Part shown: positions 26,478 through 35,593 of the stretch, in pieces
How positions within the stretch are numbered: the stretch's first letter is position 1
Layout: each line of letters opens with the position of its first letter
Assembly (NCBI GenBank): GCA_934457115.1
Contig: CAKSHI010000001.1
Location: 1 to 64,000, forward strand
Reading direction: 5' to 3'
Origin: an uncultured Eubacteriales bacterium
GTDB taxonomy: Bacteria > Bacillota > Clostridia > Oscillospirales > Acutalibacteraceae
DNA length: 64,000 nucleotides
Translations under genes and position numbers: made by a program
The notes under the pieces: model-generated
Told to the model about the DNA's origin: nothing
The model's database searches: none
What the model saw: the letters and a program-made list of their open reading frames with translations, nothing else

Positions 26478-27341
26478 ATGGAATTTATTATAGTTACAGG
26501 TATGTCAGGTGCAGGAAAATCCAGAGCAATAGATGCTATGGAAGATATCGGTTTTTATTGCGTAGATAATATACCTCCTAAGCTTATTTCTACCTTCTAT
26601 GACCTCTGCAATCAAGTGAAAGATAACTCAATGAAAAAAGTTGCAATAGTCACCGATATAAGAGGAGGAGGGATGTTCAGCGGATTATTCGAAGCCTTAG
26701 ATAAACTAAAACAAAATAACTGCAATTATAAAATTTTATATCTTGACTCAAGGGATGATGTCCTTGTTAGAAGATATAAGGAAACTAGGCGAAAACACCC
26801 GTTATCCGAAAATTACTTAGGCTCGGTTTTAGAAGCGGTACAATTTGAACGGGAAATTTTAAAACCAATAAAAGAACGTGCCGATTATGTAATAGATACT
26901 TCATATATATCTCCCGCTCAGTTAAAAGAACGTATAGTCGAAATGTTTTTGGAAGATAGCTCCGGTGCTATTATGGTGAATTGTATGTCTTTTGGTTTCA
27001 AATACGGCACACCTTCCGAGGCTGACCTGATTTTTGATGTACGTTGCCTTCCAAACCCCTATTACATAGAAGAACTTAAATCCCATACAGGTCTGGATGA
27101 AGATGTAAGAGACTATGTCATGAAATGGGATCAAACAAAAGGTTTTATAGAAAGATGGATTTCTCTTATAGATTATATGCTTCCTCTATATAGAGACGAA
27201 GGTAAAAGTCAGCTTGTAATAGCTGTAGGATGCACGGGAGGAAAACACCGCTCCGTAGCATTGGCACAATATTTATATAAACATATGTTGGATCTTAAGC
27301 AAAGATCTAATGTATACCATAGAGATATTCACAAAGCATAG
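26478..27341 (+). CDS. rapZ: RNase adapter / nucleotide-binding protein RapZ (YvcJ)
   Basis: 287 residues. P-loop GMSGAGKSRAIDAMEDIGFYCVDN at the N-terminus and a C-terminal domain with VAVGCTGGKHRSVALA. In E. coli it directs RNase E to a small RNA; in Firmicutes (YvcJ) it binds nucleotides and may sense UDP-GlcNAc, fitting its place beside murB. RBS GGAGG. Confidence 0.93.
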   Translation: MEFIIVTGMSGAGKSRAIDAMEDIGFYCVDNIPPKLISTFYDLCNQVKDNSMKKVAIVTDIRGGGMFSGLFEALDKLKQNNCNYKILYLDSRDDVLVRRYKETRRKHPLSENYLGSVLEAVQFEREILKPIKERADYVIDTSYISPAQLKERIVEMFLEDSSGAIMVNCMSFGFKYGTPSEADLIFDVRCLPNPYYIEELKSHTGLDEDVRDYVMKWDQTKGFIERWISLIDYMLPLYRDEGKSQLVIAVGCTGGKHRSVALAQYLYKHMLDLKQRSNVYHRDIHKA

Positions 27342-27359
27342 AGAATATAGGGTGATATA

Positions 27360-28292
27360 ATGTCTTTTTCATCTAGTATAAAACAAGAACTTTACTCGTT
27401 AAGACCAAAAGATCTTGATTCGTTAACCGCAGAAGTTTATGGTTTGATACTTTTTTCAAAAAATTTTTCTAATGATAGTTTTTACTTTACAAGCAGAAAT
27501 CGCAAATCAATAGAAATTTTATCAAACTTTCTTTCAGAACAACTATCTATAACTATTGATATAAGCACTAAACTTTACCACAATAGATCATCAAGAGAAC
27601 CAAATTACACATTATCATTAGTAGACAAAAATGATGTCAATAAAATAATATCGTTTTTTTATAAAGATGCAAACCTAAAAAATATATACATCAATCCTGC
27701 TAATATTAAAAATGATACTCAACTCAAGTATTTCTTAAAAGGTGTATTTTTAGTCTGCGGCAGTGTCATAAATCCACAAAAAGAATATAGATTAGAGTTT
27801 GCAATTCAAAATATCAGTCTTGCAAACGACCTCTTAAAATTACTTTCAAACTTGCCAATAGAGTTAAACCCTAAAATACTGGTAAAAAAAGATAAATTCT
27901 CGATTTACATTAAGGACAACGAGCAAATATTTGATTTTCTTGCTTATATAGGTGCTCAAAATTCAGCAATGGAATTTATGCAAGTCAAAATGGTCAAAGA
28001 AGTAAGAAATTATGTTAATAGAACCACCAATTTCCAAACCGCAAATCTAAGCAAAACCACTTCTGCTTCTTTGTTACAAATAAAGGCTATACAGCATATT
28101 GAAGAGGTAAAAGGCAAAAATTTTCTTACAGATGACTTAAAAGAACTTGCCCTCTTGCGTGTCCAAAATCCGGATATGTCCTTAAAAGAACTCGGCGAAA
28201 ATCTAAAAGTTCCTTTAAGTCGATCCGGGGTAAATCATAGATTAAAAAAAATAATGTACATATCAGAATGTATAGGAAAGGAGAAATGTTGA
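27360..28292 (+). CDS. whiA: DNA-binding protein WhiA
   Basis: 310 residues. WhiA family: N-terminal LAGLIDADG-like (homing-endonuclease-derived) domain and a C-terminal helix-turn-helix (LALLRVQNPDMSLKELGENLKVPLSRSGVNHRLKKI). In Bacillus it affects cell division and chromosome segregation; in Streptomyces it is a sporulation regulator. Follows rapZ directly, as in most Firmicutes. RBS GGTG before ATG. Confidence 0.94.
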   Translation: MSFSSSIKQELYSLRPKDLDSLTAEVYGLILFSKNFSNDSFYFTSRNRKSIEILSNFLSEQLSITIDISTKLYHNRSSREPNYTLSLVDKNDVNKIISFFYKDANLKNIYINPANIKNDTQLKYFLKGVFLVCGSVINPQKEYRLEFAIQNISLANDLLKLLSNLPIELNPKILVKKDKFSIYIKDNEQIFDFLAYIGAQNSAMEFMQVKMVKEVRNYVNRTTNFQTANLSKTTSASLLQIKAIQHIEEVKGKNFLTDDLKELALLRVQNPDMSLKELGENLKVPLSRSGVNHRLKKIMYISECIGKEKC

Positions 28293-31200
28293 TTGGGTGA
28301 CTTTGTTCATCTCCATGTTCATAGTGAATATAGCCTGCTTGACGGAGCCTGCCGGCTTAAAGACCTTGTATCAAGAGCAAAACAGTTAAATCAATCGGCT
28401 GTCGCAGTTACTGATCACGGCGCAATGTACGGCGCAATTGATTTTTACAAACTTGCCAAGAAAAACGGTATCAAACCTATAATAGGCTGCGAAATTTATG
28501 TTTCACCAAGAAAGATGACCGATAAAGTATATGAATACGATTCAGATAACAGGCACCTTGTTTTGCTTTGTAAAGATAATGAAGGCTATCAAAATTTAAT
28601 AAAAATTGTGTCTAAATCATGGACTGAAGGATTTTACAATAAACCAAGAGCCGATGAAGAATTGATAAAAAAATATAGCAAGGGATTAATTGCTATGTCG
28701 GCATGTCTTGGAGGGGAAATACCCAAACTCCTAATTAATTCACGTTATGAAGATGCAAAAGAAAAAGCAATAAAATATAATGAGATTTTTGGCAATGGTA
28801 ACTTCTATTTGGAAATCCAAGACCACGGGATAAAAGAGCAAAAAATAGTAAATGCAGGCCTAATAAAAATCTCGCAAGAAACCGGCATACCTCTTGTCGC
28901 AACCAATGACTGCCACTATCTAAATCAAGAGGACAACAAAATGCATGATGTCCTTTTGTGCATACAAACAAATAGAACTCTTGAAGATGAAAATAGGTTT
29001 GAATTTTCCTCAGACCAATTCTATCTAAAAAGTGAAGAAGAGATGATGTCCCTTTTTCCAAATCATATTGAAGCTATAAAAAACACAAAAATTATAGCGG
29101 ATATGTGTAATGTAGAATTCGAGTTTGGCAATACAAAATTACCACATTTTGAAGTTCCCAATAATCAGGATCACTTTGAATATTTTAAAGAAAACTGTTA
29201 TAAGGGTCTTTATAAACATTATGGACAAAATCCTGACCCTTCAATAGTAGATAGATTAGAATTTGAGCTTAATACTATAAACACAATGGGTTACGTTGAT
29301 TATTACCTTATTGTAAATGATTTTGTAAGTTATGCGAAATCTGTCGGAATTGCAGTGGGACCGGGAAGAGGTTCAGGTGCAGGAAGTCTTGCCGCATATT
29401 TAATAGGAATAACTGGCATAGATCCTATAAAATATAATTTACTGTTTGAACGTTTTTTAAATCCTGAAAGAGTAAGTATGCCGGACTTTGACATAGACTT
29501 CTGCTATGAACGCCGCCAAGAAGTTATCGATTATGTTGTAAGAAAATACGGCGAGGATCACGTAGCTCAAATAATAACATTTGGTACTATGGCAGCAAGA
29601 GGTTCTATACGAGATGTAGGAAGAGTTTTAGCTGTCCCCTACTCCACTGTTGATACTGTAGCAAAGCTTATCCCTATGGAACTTTATATGACTATAGATA
29701 AGGCATTAAGCGCCTCTTCAGAGCTAAGGGAAATGTATGAAAATGATCCTAAAATTAAAGAACTTATAGACACTGCAAGAAAAATAGAGGGTATGCCAAG
29801 GCACTCCTCAACTCATGCCGCAGGCGTTGTTATAACAAGAGATCCCGTAAGCCAATATGTCCCACTTGCTAAAAATGATTCTTCTATAGTAACTCAATAC
29901 ACAATGACAACTTTAGAAGAATTGGGTCTTTTAAAGATGGATTTTTTAGGACTTAGAAACCTGACCGTCTTAAAAGATACCCAAGAAATGATACAAAGGC
30001 AAGACCCAAGTTTTAGCCTTGATAATATAAAAGAAGACAGTGATGTATTTGAAATGTTTTCAAATGGAGACACTGATGGAGTATTTCAATTTGAATCTGC
30101 CGGCATGAAAAATGTACTTGTTCAATTAAAGCCGGAAAGCATAGAAGATCTAATCGCGGTTATATCCCTTTATCGACCGGGGCCAATGGAGTCCATACCA
30201 AGGTATATCGAAAACCGTCACCATCCTGAAAAGGTAGTTTACCTTCATCCCCTGCTTTCCAATATACTCAATGTTACATATGGGTGCATAATATACCAAG
30301 AGCAAGTTATGCAAATATTTCGAACATTAGCCGGCTACTCTCTTGGAAGAGCTGATATTGTTCGTCGTGCGATGTCTAAGAAAAAAGCGGACGTTATGGA
30401 TCAAGAAAGAAAAATATTTATTTATGGTCTTACTGATAAAGACGGCAATGTAGAAGTTGACGGATGTATACGCCGTGGAGTAAGTGAAGATATCGCTATA
30501 AAAATATTTGACGAAATGGAAAGTTTCGCTTCTTACGCCTTTAATAAATCTCATGCAACGGCTTATGCAATGATTTCTTACCAAACGGCATGGCTTAAAT
30601 GCAAATATCCAAAAGAATATATGGCAGCTTTAATGACAAGCGTTTTAGATAATACCAATAAAATTTCAGGATATATACTTGAGTGCGAAAAAATGGGCAT
30701 TAAAGTTTTGCCTCCAAGCGTAAATGAAAGTGAAAAAGGGTTTACCACCTCAAACAATAATATTCGTTTTGGCCTCTTGGCGATTAAAAATCTTGGGACA
30801 AATCTTATAAATTCCTTGATAAATGAAAGAAATCTAAATGGTAAATTTAAATCCTTTTATGATTTTTGCAAGCGAAATTGTGGCAGAGACATGAATAAAA
30901 GAGCTCTTGAAAGCCTCATAAAATCAGGTGCACTCGATAATCTTGATGCTAATAGGCATCAAATGCTAAGCTCGATGAATACTATATTGGATAATCTCGA
31001 TTCAGAAAGAAAAAATAATATCGAAGGTCAAATAGGATTTTTTGATAATCCTATAAATTCAAAAAAGGTAGATGAGGCATATTTACCTGATTTACAAGAA
31101 TTTCCTTTAAAAGAAATTCTCTCTATGGAAAAACAAGTTGCAGGCATATATCTTTCAGGTCATCCAATGTCAGAATATTCCGGTCTTGCTAAAAAAATTA

Positions 31201-31787
31201 ATGCTACTAAAATAATAGATATACTGGAATACTCAAAACCTGAAATAAAAAAATATAAAGATGGCGATACAGTTACCATTCTAGCAATTATTTCTAGAGT
31301 GAATTTAAAAACTACAAGGTCTAATACTACTATGGCATTTGTAAATGTAGAAGATGTTTCTTCTACTATGGAAATGTTAGTATTTCCAAAGACTTTGCAG
31401 GAATATTCATTCATACTCAAGGAAGGAAATATTGTAAAAATCCTAGCAAAGCTTAATGTAAGAGAAGATGAAGAACCAAAATTAATATGTCAAGAAGTTT
31501 CTGCCACCTCATTGCAGGATGAATCATCAAATGAGCCGGTAAATAAACCTAAAAGCAGCAAAAGGTATGGGCTTTATGTAAGAGTCCCCAATATTAATTG
31601 CGATCTATATGAAAGGTCAAGAAACCTAATAAGCATATTTGACGGTAATATGCCGGTTTATTTCTACTTTTCGGATGATAAAAAACTTATGTTGGCTCCA
31701 AGGAGTTTATGGGTCGATATCAACAATGTGTTAATAAAAGAACTCAAAAACCAAATAGGTAATGAAAATGTGGCACTTAAGGAGTAA
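28293..31787 (+). CDS. dnaE: DNA polymerase III alpha subunit DnaE
   Basis: 1164 residues, DnaE1-type length. PHP domain at the N-terminus (FVHLHVHSEYSLLDGACR), catalytic palm with PDFDIDFCYERR (near 398), VGPGRGSGAGSLAAYLIGIT, the fingers YRPGPMESIPRYI and GCIIYQEQVMQ, and a C-terminal OB fold (DGDTVTILAIISRVN). It replicates the chromosome alongside PolC in Firmicutes. TTG start one codon after whiA stop, with AAGGAG nine bases upstream; translation is coupled to whiA. Confidence 0.95.
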   Translation: MGDFVHLHVHSEYSLLDGACRLKDLVSRAKQLNQSAVAVTDHGAMYGAIDFYKLAKKNGIKPIIGCEIYVSPRKMTDKVYEYDSDNRHLVLLCKDNEGYQNLIKIVSKSWTEGFYNKPRADEELIKKYSKGLIAMSACLGGEIPKLLINSRYEDAKEKAIKYNEIFGNGNFYLEIQDHGIKEQKIVNAGLIKISQETGIPLVATNDCHYLNQEDNKMHDVLLCIQTNRTLEDENRFEFSSDQFYLKSEEEMMSLFPNHIEAIKNTKIIADMCNVEFEFGNTKLPHFEVPNNQDHFEYFKENCYKGLYKHYGQNPDPSIVDRLEFELNTINTMGYVDYYLIVNDFVSYAKSVGIAVGPGRGSGAGSLAAYLIGITGIDPIKYNLLFERFLNPERVSMPDFDIDFCYERRQEVIDYVVRKYGEDHVAQIITFGTMAARGSIRDVGRVLAVPYSTVDTVAKLIPMELYMTIDKALSASSELREMYENDPKIKELIDTARKIEGMPRHSSTHAAGVVITRDPVSQYVPLAKNDSSIVTQYTMTTLEELGLLKMDFLGLRNLTVLKDTQEMIQRQDPSFSLDNIKEDSDVFEMFSNGDTDGVFQFESAGMKNVLVQLKPESIEDLIAVISLYRPGPMESIPRYIENRHHPEKVVYLHPLLSNILNVTYGCIIYQEQVMQIFRTLAGYSLGRADIVRRAMSKKKADVMDQERKIFIYGLTDKDGNVEVDGCIRRGVSEDIAIKIFDEMESFASYAFNKSHATAYAMISYQTAWLKCKYPKEYMAALMTSVLDNTNKISGYILECEKMGIKVLPPSVNESEKGFTTSNNNIRFGLLAIKNLGTNLINSLINERNLNGKFKSFYDFCKRNCGRDMNKRALESLIKSGALDNLDANRHQMLSSMNTILDNLDSERKNNIEGQIGFFDNPINSKKVDEAYLPDLQEFPLKEILSMEKQVAGIYLSGHPMSEYSGLAKKINATKIIDILEYSKPEIKKYKDGDTVTILAIISRVNLKTTRSNTTMAFVNVEDVSSTMEMLVFPKTLQEYSFILKEGNIVKILAKLNVREDEEPKLICQEVSATSLQDESSNEPVNKPKSSKRYGLYVRVPNINCDLYERSRNLISIFDGNMPVYFYFSDDKKLMLAPRSLWVDINNVLIKELKNQIGNENVALKE

Positions 31788-31805
31788 ATTTACTTTCACG
31801 GCATA

Positions 31806-31834
31806 TTGTTAAAATATAAAATTTATGATATTAT
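31806..31834 (+). promoter_or_regulatory. Promoter of pfkA
   Basis: TTGTTA (31806-31811), 17-nt spacer, TATTAT (31829-31834); lets pfkA be transcribed apart from dnaE. Confidence 0.55.
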
Positions 31835-31863
31835 AAAGTAACTTTAGTGGGAGGGTTTTAGAT

Positions 31864-32832
31864 ATGGATAGAAGATCAATTGCTGTACTTACAAGCGGAG
31901 GAGACGCACCCGGCATGAATGCTGCAGTCAGAGCTGTCGCAAGAGCGGCTATAGCTAACGGCATTCACGTTATAGGGGTTCATAGAGGATATAACGGACT
32001 TATAAACGGGGATGTCTTTGATATGAATTTAAGAAGCGTTTCAGATACAATTCACCGTGGGGGAACCTTGCTCTATACTGCAAGAAGCCCTGAATTTAGA
32101 ACTCAAGAAGGCATAAACAAGGCAGCCGATACTTGCCGATACTTAGGGATTGAAGGTGTGGTTGTAATAGGAGGAGACGGTTCCTTTCGAGGAGCAAGGG
32201 ACCTAACTAATGCGGGTATACCATGTGTTGGAATCCCTGGTACTATTGATAATGATATTGCATGCAGTGAATATACTATAGGCTTCGATACTGCTATGAA
32301 TACTGCCATGCAAATGGTAGATAGAATCCGTGATACTGCTCAATCCCATGATAGATGCAGTGTTGTTGAGGTAATGGGCAGAAGATGCGGGGATATTGCC
32401 CTTCATACAGGAATTGCCGTAGGTGCAACAGCCGTTTTAGTCCCCGAAGTTAAATTTGACATTGACACTGATATAGTAAAAAGAATACGATATACCCAAA
32501 TGACAGGCAAAAAACACTTTATAATCATTGTTGCAGAAGGTATAGGCGGCGTTGATCAAATTGCAAAGCAGATACAAGAAAAAACCGGAATAGAATCAAG
32601 AGCCACTATACTTGGCCACGTTCAAAGGGGCGGTTCCCCCACTGTAAGAGACCGTGTAGTAGCTACTGAAATGGGCGTAAAAGCTGTCCAACTACTATTT
32701 GAAGGAAAAGGAAATCGAATTGTTGCTATGCAGCAAGGCAAAATAGTAGACTTTGATATAACCGAAGCCCTAAATATGAAAAGAGATTTTGATGTCGACC
32801 TATATAACGCCGCACTACAAGTTTCTATCTAA
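31864..32832 (+). CDS. pfkA: ATP-dependent 6-phosphofructokinase
   Basis: 322 residues, usual bacterial ATP-PFK length. Commits fructose 6-phosphate to glycolysis. Motifs: TSGGDAPGMNAAVRAV (nucleotide loop), GGDGSFRGA, catalytic PGTIDNDIACSEYTIGFDTA (Asp of TIDND), VVEVMGRRCGDIAL, and LGHVQRGGSPTVRDR. RBS GGGAGG. The glycine in GGDGS marks an ATP rather than pyrophosphate enzyme. Confidence 0.96.
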   Translation: MDRRSIAVLTSGGDAPGMNAAVRAVARAAIANGIHVIGVHRGYNGLINGDVFDMNLRSVSDTIHRGGTLLYTARSPEFRTQEGINKAADTCRYLGIEGVVVIGGDGSFRGARDLTNAGIPCVGIPGTIDNDIACSEYTIGFDTAMNTAMQMVDRIRDTAQSHDRCSVVEVMGRRCGDIALHTGIAVGATAVLVPEVKFDIDTDIVKRIRYTQMTGKKHFIIIVAEGIGGVDQIAKQIQEKTGIESRATILGHVQRGGSPTVRDRVVATEMGVKAVQLLFEGKGNRIVAMQQGKIVDFDITEALNMKRDFDVDLYNAALQVSI

Positions 32833-32879
32833 AAACTTAGTTTATTTATATAATATTTCTTATGGAGGGTACCTAAAGT

Positions 32880-33434
32880 ATGCAAAACTCAAAAACAGCA
32901 ATCTTAGTAGTAGATATGTTAAATGACTTTGTAACAGGAGCTTTAAAATGTGAAAGGGGTATAGCAATCGTACCAAAAACTGCTAAACTTTTAGATGAAG
33001 CACGCAAAAATGGAGTTAAAGTAATATTTTGCAACGATGCCCACTTAAAGGGTATAGACCATGAATTTAAAATTTGGGGAGAACACGCAATTGCAGGAAC
33101 CAAAGGTGCTGAAGTAATCCCGGAACTAAATTTATGTGATAAGGATTACGTTGTCCCCAAAAGGCGCTATAGTGGTTTTTTCCATACTGATTTAGATTTA
33201 CTGCTTCGAGAACTAAACATCGATACTGTAATTATGACAGGGCTACATACACATATGTGTGTACGTCATACTGCAGCAGATGCATTCAGCCTTGGTTATG
33301 ATATAGTAGTCGCAGCAGACGCTACTGACAGCTTCACAAGAGAAGATTATGAAGCGGGAATAAATTACCTAAAGACAGTATATGGTGCAACAGTATATAG
33401 CGTAGATGAGCTTTGTGAACTATTTAAAAAGTAA
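32880..33434 (+). CDS. Cysteine hydrolase of the isochorismatase/nicotinamidase family
   Basis: 184 residues. Catalytic triad visible: D12 in LVVDMLNDFV, K94 in VPKRRYSGF, C127 in THMCVRHTAADA with the usual cis-peptide region before it. Metal ligands in NDAH (52-55) fit nicotinamidase, so release of nicotinate for NAD salvage is likely, though other amidohydrolases share the fold. RBS GGAGGG. Follows pfkA by 47 nt and ends in a strong terminator. Confidence 0.82.
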   Translation: MQNSKTAILVVDMLNDFVTGALKCERGIAIVPKTAKLLDEARKNGVKVIFCNDAHLKGIDHEFKIWGEHAIAGTKGAEVIPELNLCDKDYVVPKRRYSGFFHTDLDLLLRELNIDTVIMTGLHTHMCVRHTAADAFSLGYDIVVAADATDSFTREDYEAGINYLKTVYGATVYSVDELCELFKK

Positions 33435-33460
33435 AAATTTTTAGGTTAATGTATATTTAA

Positions 33461-33494
33461 AAAGGGCAAGGGATATATTCCCTGCCCTTTTTTA
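33461..33494 (+). terminator. Terminator of the pfkA-cysteine hydrolase unit
   Basis: AAAGGGCAAGGGA / TCCCTGCCCTTT stem followed by TTT-TTT on the plus strand. Confidence 0.9.
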
Positions 33495-33507
33495 TTAAAC
33501 AAAAATT

Positions 33508-33532
33508 AAAGCCTCGGCTTAGCCGAGACTTT
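33508..33532 (-). terminator. Terminator of tsf
   Basis: GTCTCGGC / GCCGAGGC stem with TAA loop on the minus strand, about 15 nt past the tsf stop. It is flanked by T-runs on both sides, so it may act on either strand. Confidence 0.8.
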
Positions 33533-33546
33533 TTTATAATAATCTT

Positions 33547-34461
33547 TTATTTAATCATGCTAGCAACTTCGTCTGCAAAGTTATCTTCACGTTTTTCTAG
33601 ACCTTCACCTTTTTCAAAACGAGCAAAAGCAACAATTTCAATTGATCCGCCAAGCTCTTTGCCTACTTTTTCAGCATATTGAGTAACTGTCAAATCAGAA
33701 TCCTTAACAAATAGTTGGTCTACTAAGCAGTTTTCTTTATAGTACTTTTTAATTTTACCTGCAACAATCTTTTCAGCGATTTGAGCCGGTTTTCCGGAGT
33801 TAACGACTTGCTCTGTCAAGATTTTCTTTTCGTGCTCGATAACATCAGCAGGAACACTTTGTTCATTAAGATAAGCCGGGTTAGCAGCTGCTACTTGCAT
33901 TGCTATATCCTTTGCAAATACCTTAAATTCATCTTTAGCTGCAATTTCTTCACTTGTATTGAATTTAACCAATACACCAATTCTTCCTGCAGCATGAATA
34001 TAAGAAGCAACAATTCCCTCAAAACGCTCAAAACGTCTTATCTTAATATTCTCACCAATTGTTAGGATTTTCTCTTGAACTAATTCGCCGATTGTCAACT
34101 CTGAACCTGATGCCTTTGTTGATAATAGAGCTTCTATATCCTTAGGATTTGCTTCAATAATTGTGTTAGCACATACCTTAACAAAGTTTTGGAAATCAGC
34201 ATTTTTTGCTACGAAGTCTGTTTCTGCGTTAACTTCAACTACTACACCAATATTATTAGCGTCGTTAACACAAGCAAATGCGATACCTTCAGCAGCTATA
34301 CGACTTGATTTCTTAGTTGCTGCAGCAAGTCCTTTTTCTCTTAAAAAGTCAATTGCAGCTTCCATATCTCCATTAGCCTCAGTTAGAGCCTTTTTGCAGT
34401 CCATCATACCGCAGCCTGTTTTTTCTCTTAGTGATTTAACATCTTGTGCTGTAAAAGCCAT
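33547..34461 (-). CDS. tsf: Translation elongation factor Ts
   Basis: 304 residues. Nucleotide exchange factor for EF-Tu. N-terminal UBA-like domain (DVKSLREKTGCGMMDCKKALTEANGDMEAAIDFLREKG) with the core TDFVAKN motif near 81, and the C-terminal subdomain with VNSGKPAQIAEKIVAGKIKKYYKENCLVDQ split by the usual insert. RBS GGAGG. Lies downstream of rpsB. Confidence 0.97.
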   Translation of the reverse strand: MAFTAQDVKSLREKTGCGMMDCKKALTEANGDMEAAIDFLREKGLAAATKKSSRIAAEGIAFACVNDANNIGVVVEVNAETDFVAKNADFQNFVKVCANTIIEANPKDIEALLSTKASGSELTIGELVQEKILTIGENIKIRRFERFEGIVASYIHAAGRIGVLVKFNTSEEIAAKDEFKVFAKDIAMQVAAANPAYLNEQSVPADVIEHEKKILTEQVVNSGKPAQIAEKIVAGKIKKYYKENCLVDQLFVKDSDLTVTQYAEKVGKELGGSIEIVAFARFEKGEGLEKREDNFADEVASMIK

Positions 34462-34499
34462 TATTTATTCCTCCATTGTTATATTAAAAATCAATTCCG

Positions 34500-34528
34500 A
34501 AAAAAATACCTGTGGATTAACGCAGGCA
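34500..34528 (-). terminator. Hairpin between rpsB and tsf
   Basis: TGCCTG / CAGGTA stem followed by seven T on the minus strand, located between the two translation genes; likely partial terminator that sets tsf below rpsB, or end of a processed RNA. Confidence 0.65.
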
Positions 34529-34552
34529 TTTTTGTACCGTTTAAATTTAAAT

Positions 34553-34624
34553 CGGAGCAACACTCTGCTTTGTTCTAAGGAAGCAGAGGTTGCGACAGAT
34601 TGCAATTAGTGCAAAGGGAACATT
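34553..34624. repeat. 72-nt structured intergenic element, copy A (rpsB-tsf gap)
   Basis: Aligned by hand without gaps to 46677-46748, 54 of 72 positions match. Shared blocks are CGGAGCAAC, TGCTTTG, TGCGAC, CAGTGC/TAGTGC and AAAGGGA.CATT. It can form a 13-bp hairpin (GCAAC.CTCTGCTT / AAGCAGAG.GTTGC) or the competing CTTTG..CTAA / TTAG..CAAAG pairing. Which strand acts, if any, is unknown. Confidence 0.6.
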
Positions 34625-34630
34625 TGCACT
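34608..34630 (-). other. Hairpin directly after rpsB stop
   Basis: Perfect AGTGCAAA / TTTGCACT stem with 7-nt loop, 12 nt past the rpsB stop codon. No T-run follows, so it is more likely an RNA-stability or processing hairpin than a terminator. Confidence 0.5.
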
Positions 34631-34641
34631 ATATTTATAAT

Positions 34642-35385
34642 TTATTCAGCAGCTAAAACTTCTTCTTTAGCTTCTTCTTTTTCTTCTTCAGCTTCACCCA
34701 TTTGGCCTTCTCTGCCTTCGATGATAGCGTTTGCCATTGCAGAAGAAATTAGCTTAACTGCACGAATTGCATCATCATTACCAGGGATTACATAGTCAAC
34801 ATCATCAGGATCACAGTTGGTATCAACTATAGCTACAACAGGAATACCTAATTTTTTAGCTTCTGCTACTGCAATTCTTTCTTTTCTTGGGTCAACAATA
34901 AATAAAGCACCCGGAAGAGTTTTCATCTCTTTTATGCCGCCTAAGAATTTTTCAAGTTTTTCTATTTCAAGTTTTAGCTTAATTACTTCTTTTTTAGTTA
35001 ATAGATCGAAAGTTCCGTCTTCTTCCATAGCCTTTAATTGATTTAAACGGTTTATTCTTCCACGAATAGTTGTAAAGTTTGTAAGCATACCGCCTAACCA
35101 ACGAGCATTTACATAGTATGCACCTGCTCTTATAGCTTCTTCTTTGATAGAATCTTGAGCTTGTTTTTTAGTACCTACAAATAGAACGGATTCTCCTGCT
35201 GCTGAAATTTCTCTTATGAAATTATAAGCTTTTTCAAGATTTTTTGCTGTTTTTTGAAGGTCAATGATATATATACCATTACGCTCTGTGAAGATGTATT
35301 CTGCCATTTTAGGGTTCCATCTTCTTGTTTGGTGACCAAAATGTACACCTGATTCTAAAAGTTGTTTCATTGAAATTACTGACAT
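34642..35385 (-). CDS. rpsB: 30S ribosomal protein S2
   Basis: 247 residues. S2 family hallmarks: MKQLLESGVHFGHQTRRWNPKM at the N-terminus, coiled-coil insertion (NRLNQLKAMEEDGTFDLLTKKE), GALFIVDPRKERIAVAEAKKLGIPVVAIVDTNCDPDDVDYVIPGNDDAIRAVKLI, and an acidic C-terminal tail. RBS AAGGAGG. Expressed from its own promoter with a leader of about 100 nt. Confidence 0.98.
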   Translation of the reverse strand: MSVISMKQLLESGVHFGHQTRRWNPKMAEYIFTERNGIYIIDLQKTAKNLEKAYNFIREISAAGESVLFVGTKKQAQDSIKEEAIRAGAYYVNARWLGGMLTNFTTIRGRINRLNQLKAMEEDGTFDLLTKKEVIKLKLEIEKLEKFLGGIKEMKTLPGALFIVDPRKERIAVAEAKKLGIPVVAIVDTNCDPDDVDYVIPGNDDAIRAVKLISSAMANAIIEGREGQMGEAEEEKEEAKEEVLAAE

Positions 35386-35492
35386 TAAAATTTCCTCCTT
35401 GGTTATACCTCCGCCGTTGCTTTATAGCAGAAAGACATAAAAATGCACCGATTCTGCAAACGCAAAGCGTGTGATTTATAATTAACATTAAT

Positions 35493-35521
35493 ATTTTATC
35501 ATACAATAAGAAAAATTACAA
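35493..35521 (-). promoter_or_regulatory. Promoter of rpsB-tsf
   Basis: TTGTAA (35516-35521), 17-nt spacer, TAAAAT (35493-35498) with TGA before it. The leader (35386-35485) can form an ACGC/GCGT hairpin and a GCAGAA/TTCTGC pairing, so leader-based autoregulation by S2 is possible but unproven. Confidence 0.6.
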
Positions 35522-35543
35522 GGATTTTTTTTCCATATTTTAA

Positions 35544-35572
35544 TTGAAACACTAATAAACAAGTGATATAAT
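35544..35572 (+). promoter_or_regulatory. Strong sigma-A promoter of the acidic orphan gene
   Basis: TTGAAA (35544-35549), 17-nt spacer, TATAAT (35567-35572) with TGA before it, so both boxes and the extended -10 are good. The expected 5' leader is only 15-25 nt. Confidence 0.8.
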
Positions 35573-35593
35573 AAAAGTACATAATAATTAGAG

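Noticed and set aside
33781..34609. Plus-strand open frames opposite tsf
   Set aside because: Antisense of a highly conserved translation factor with no RBS; chance frames.
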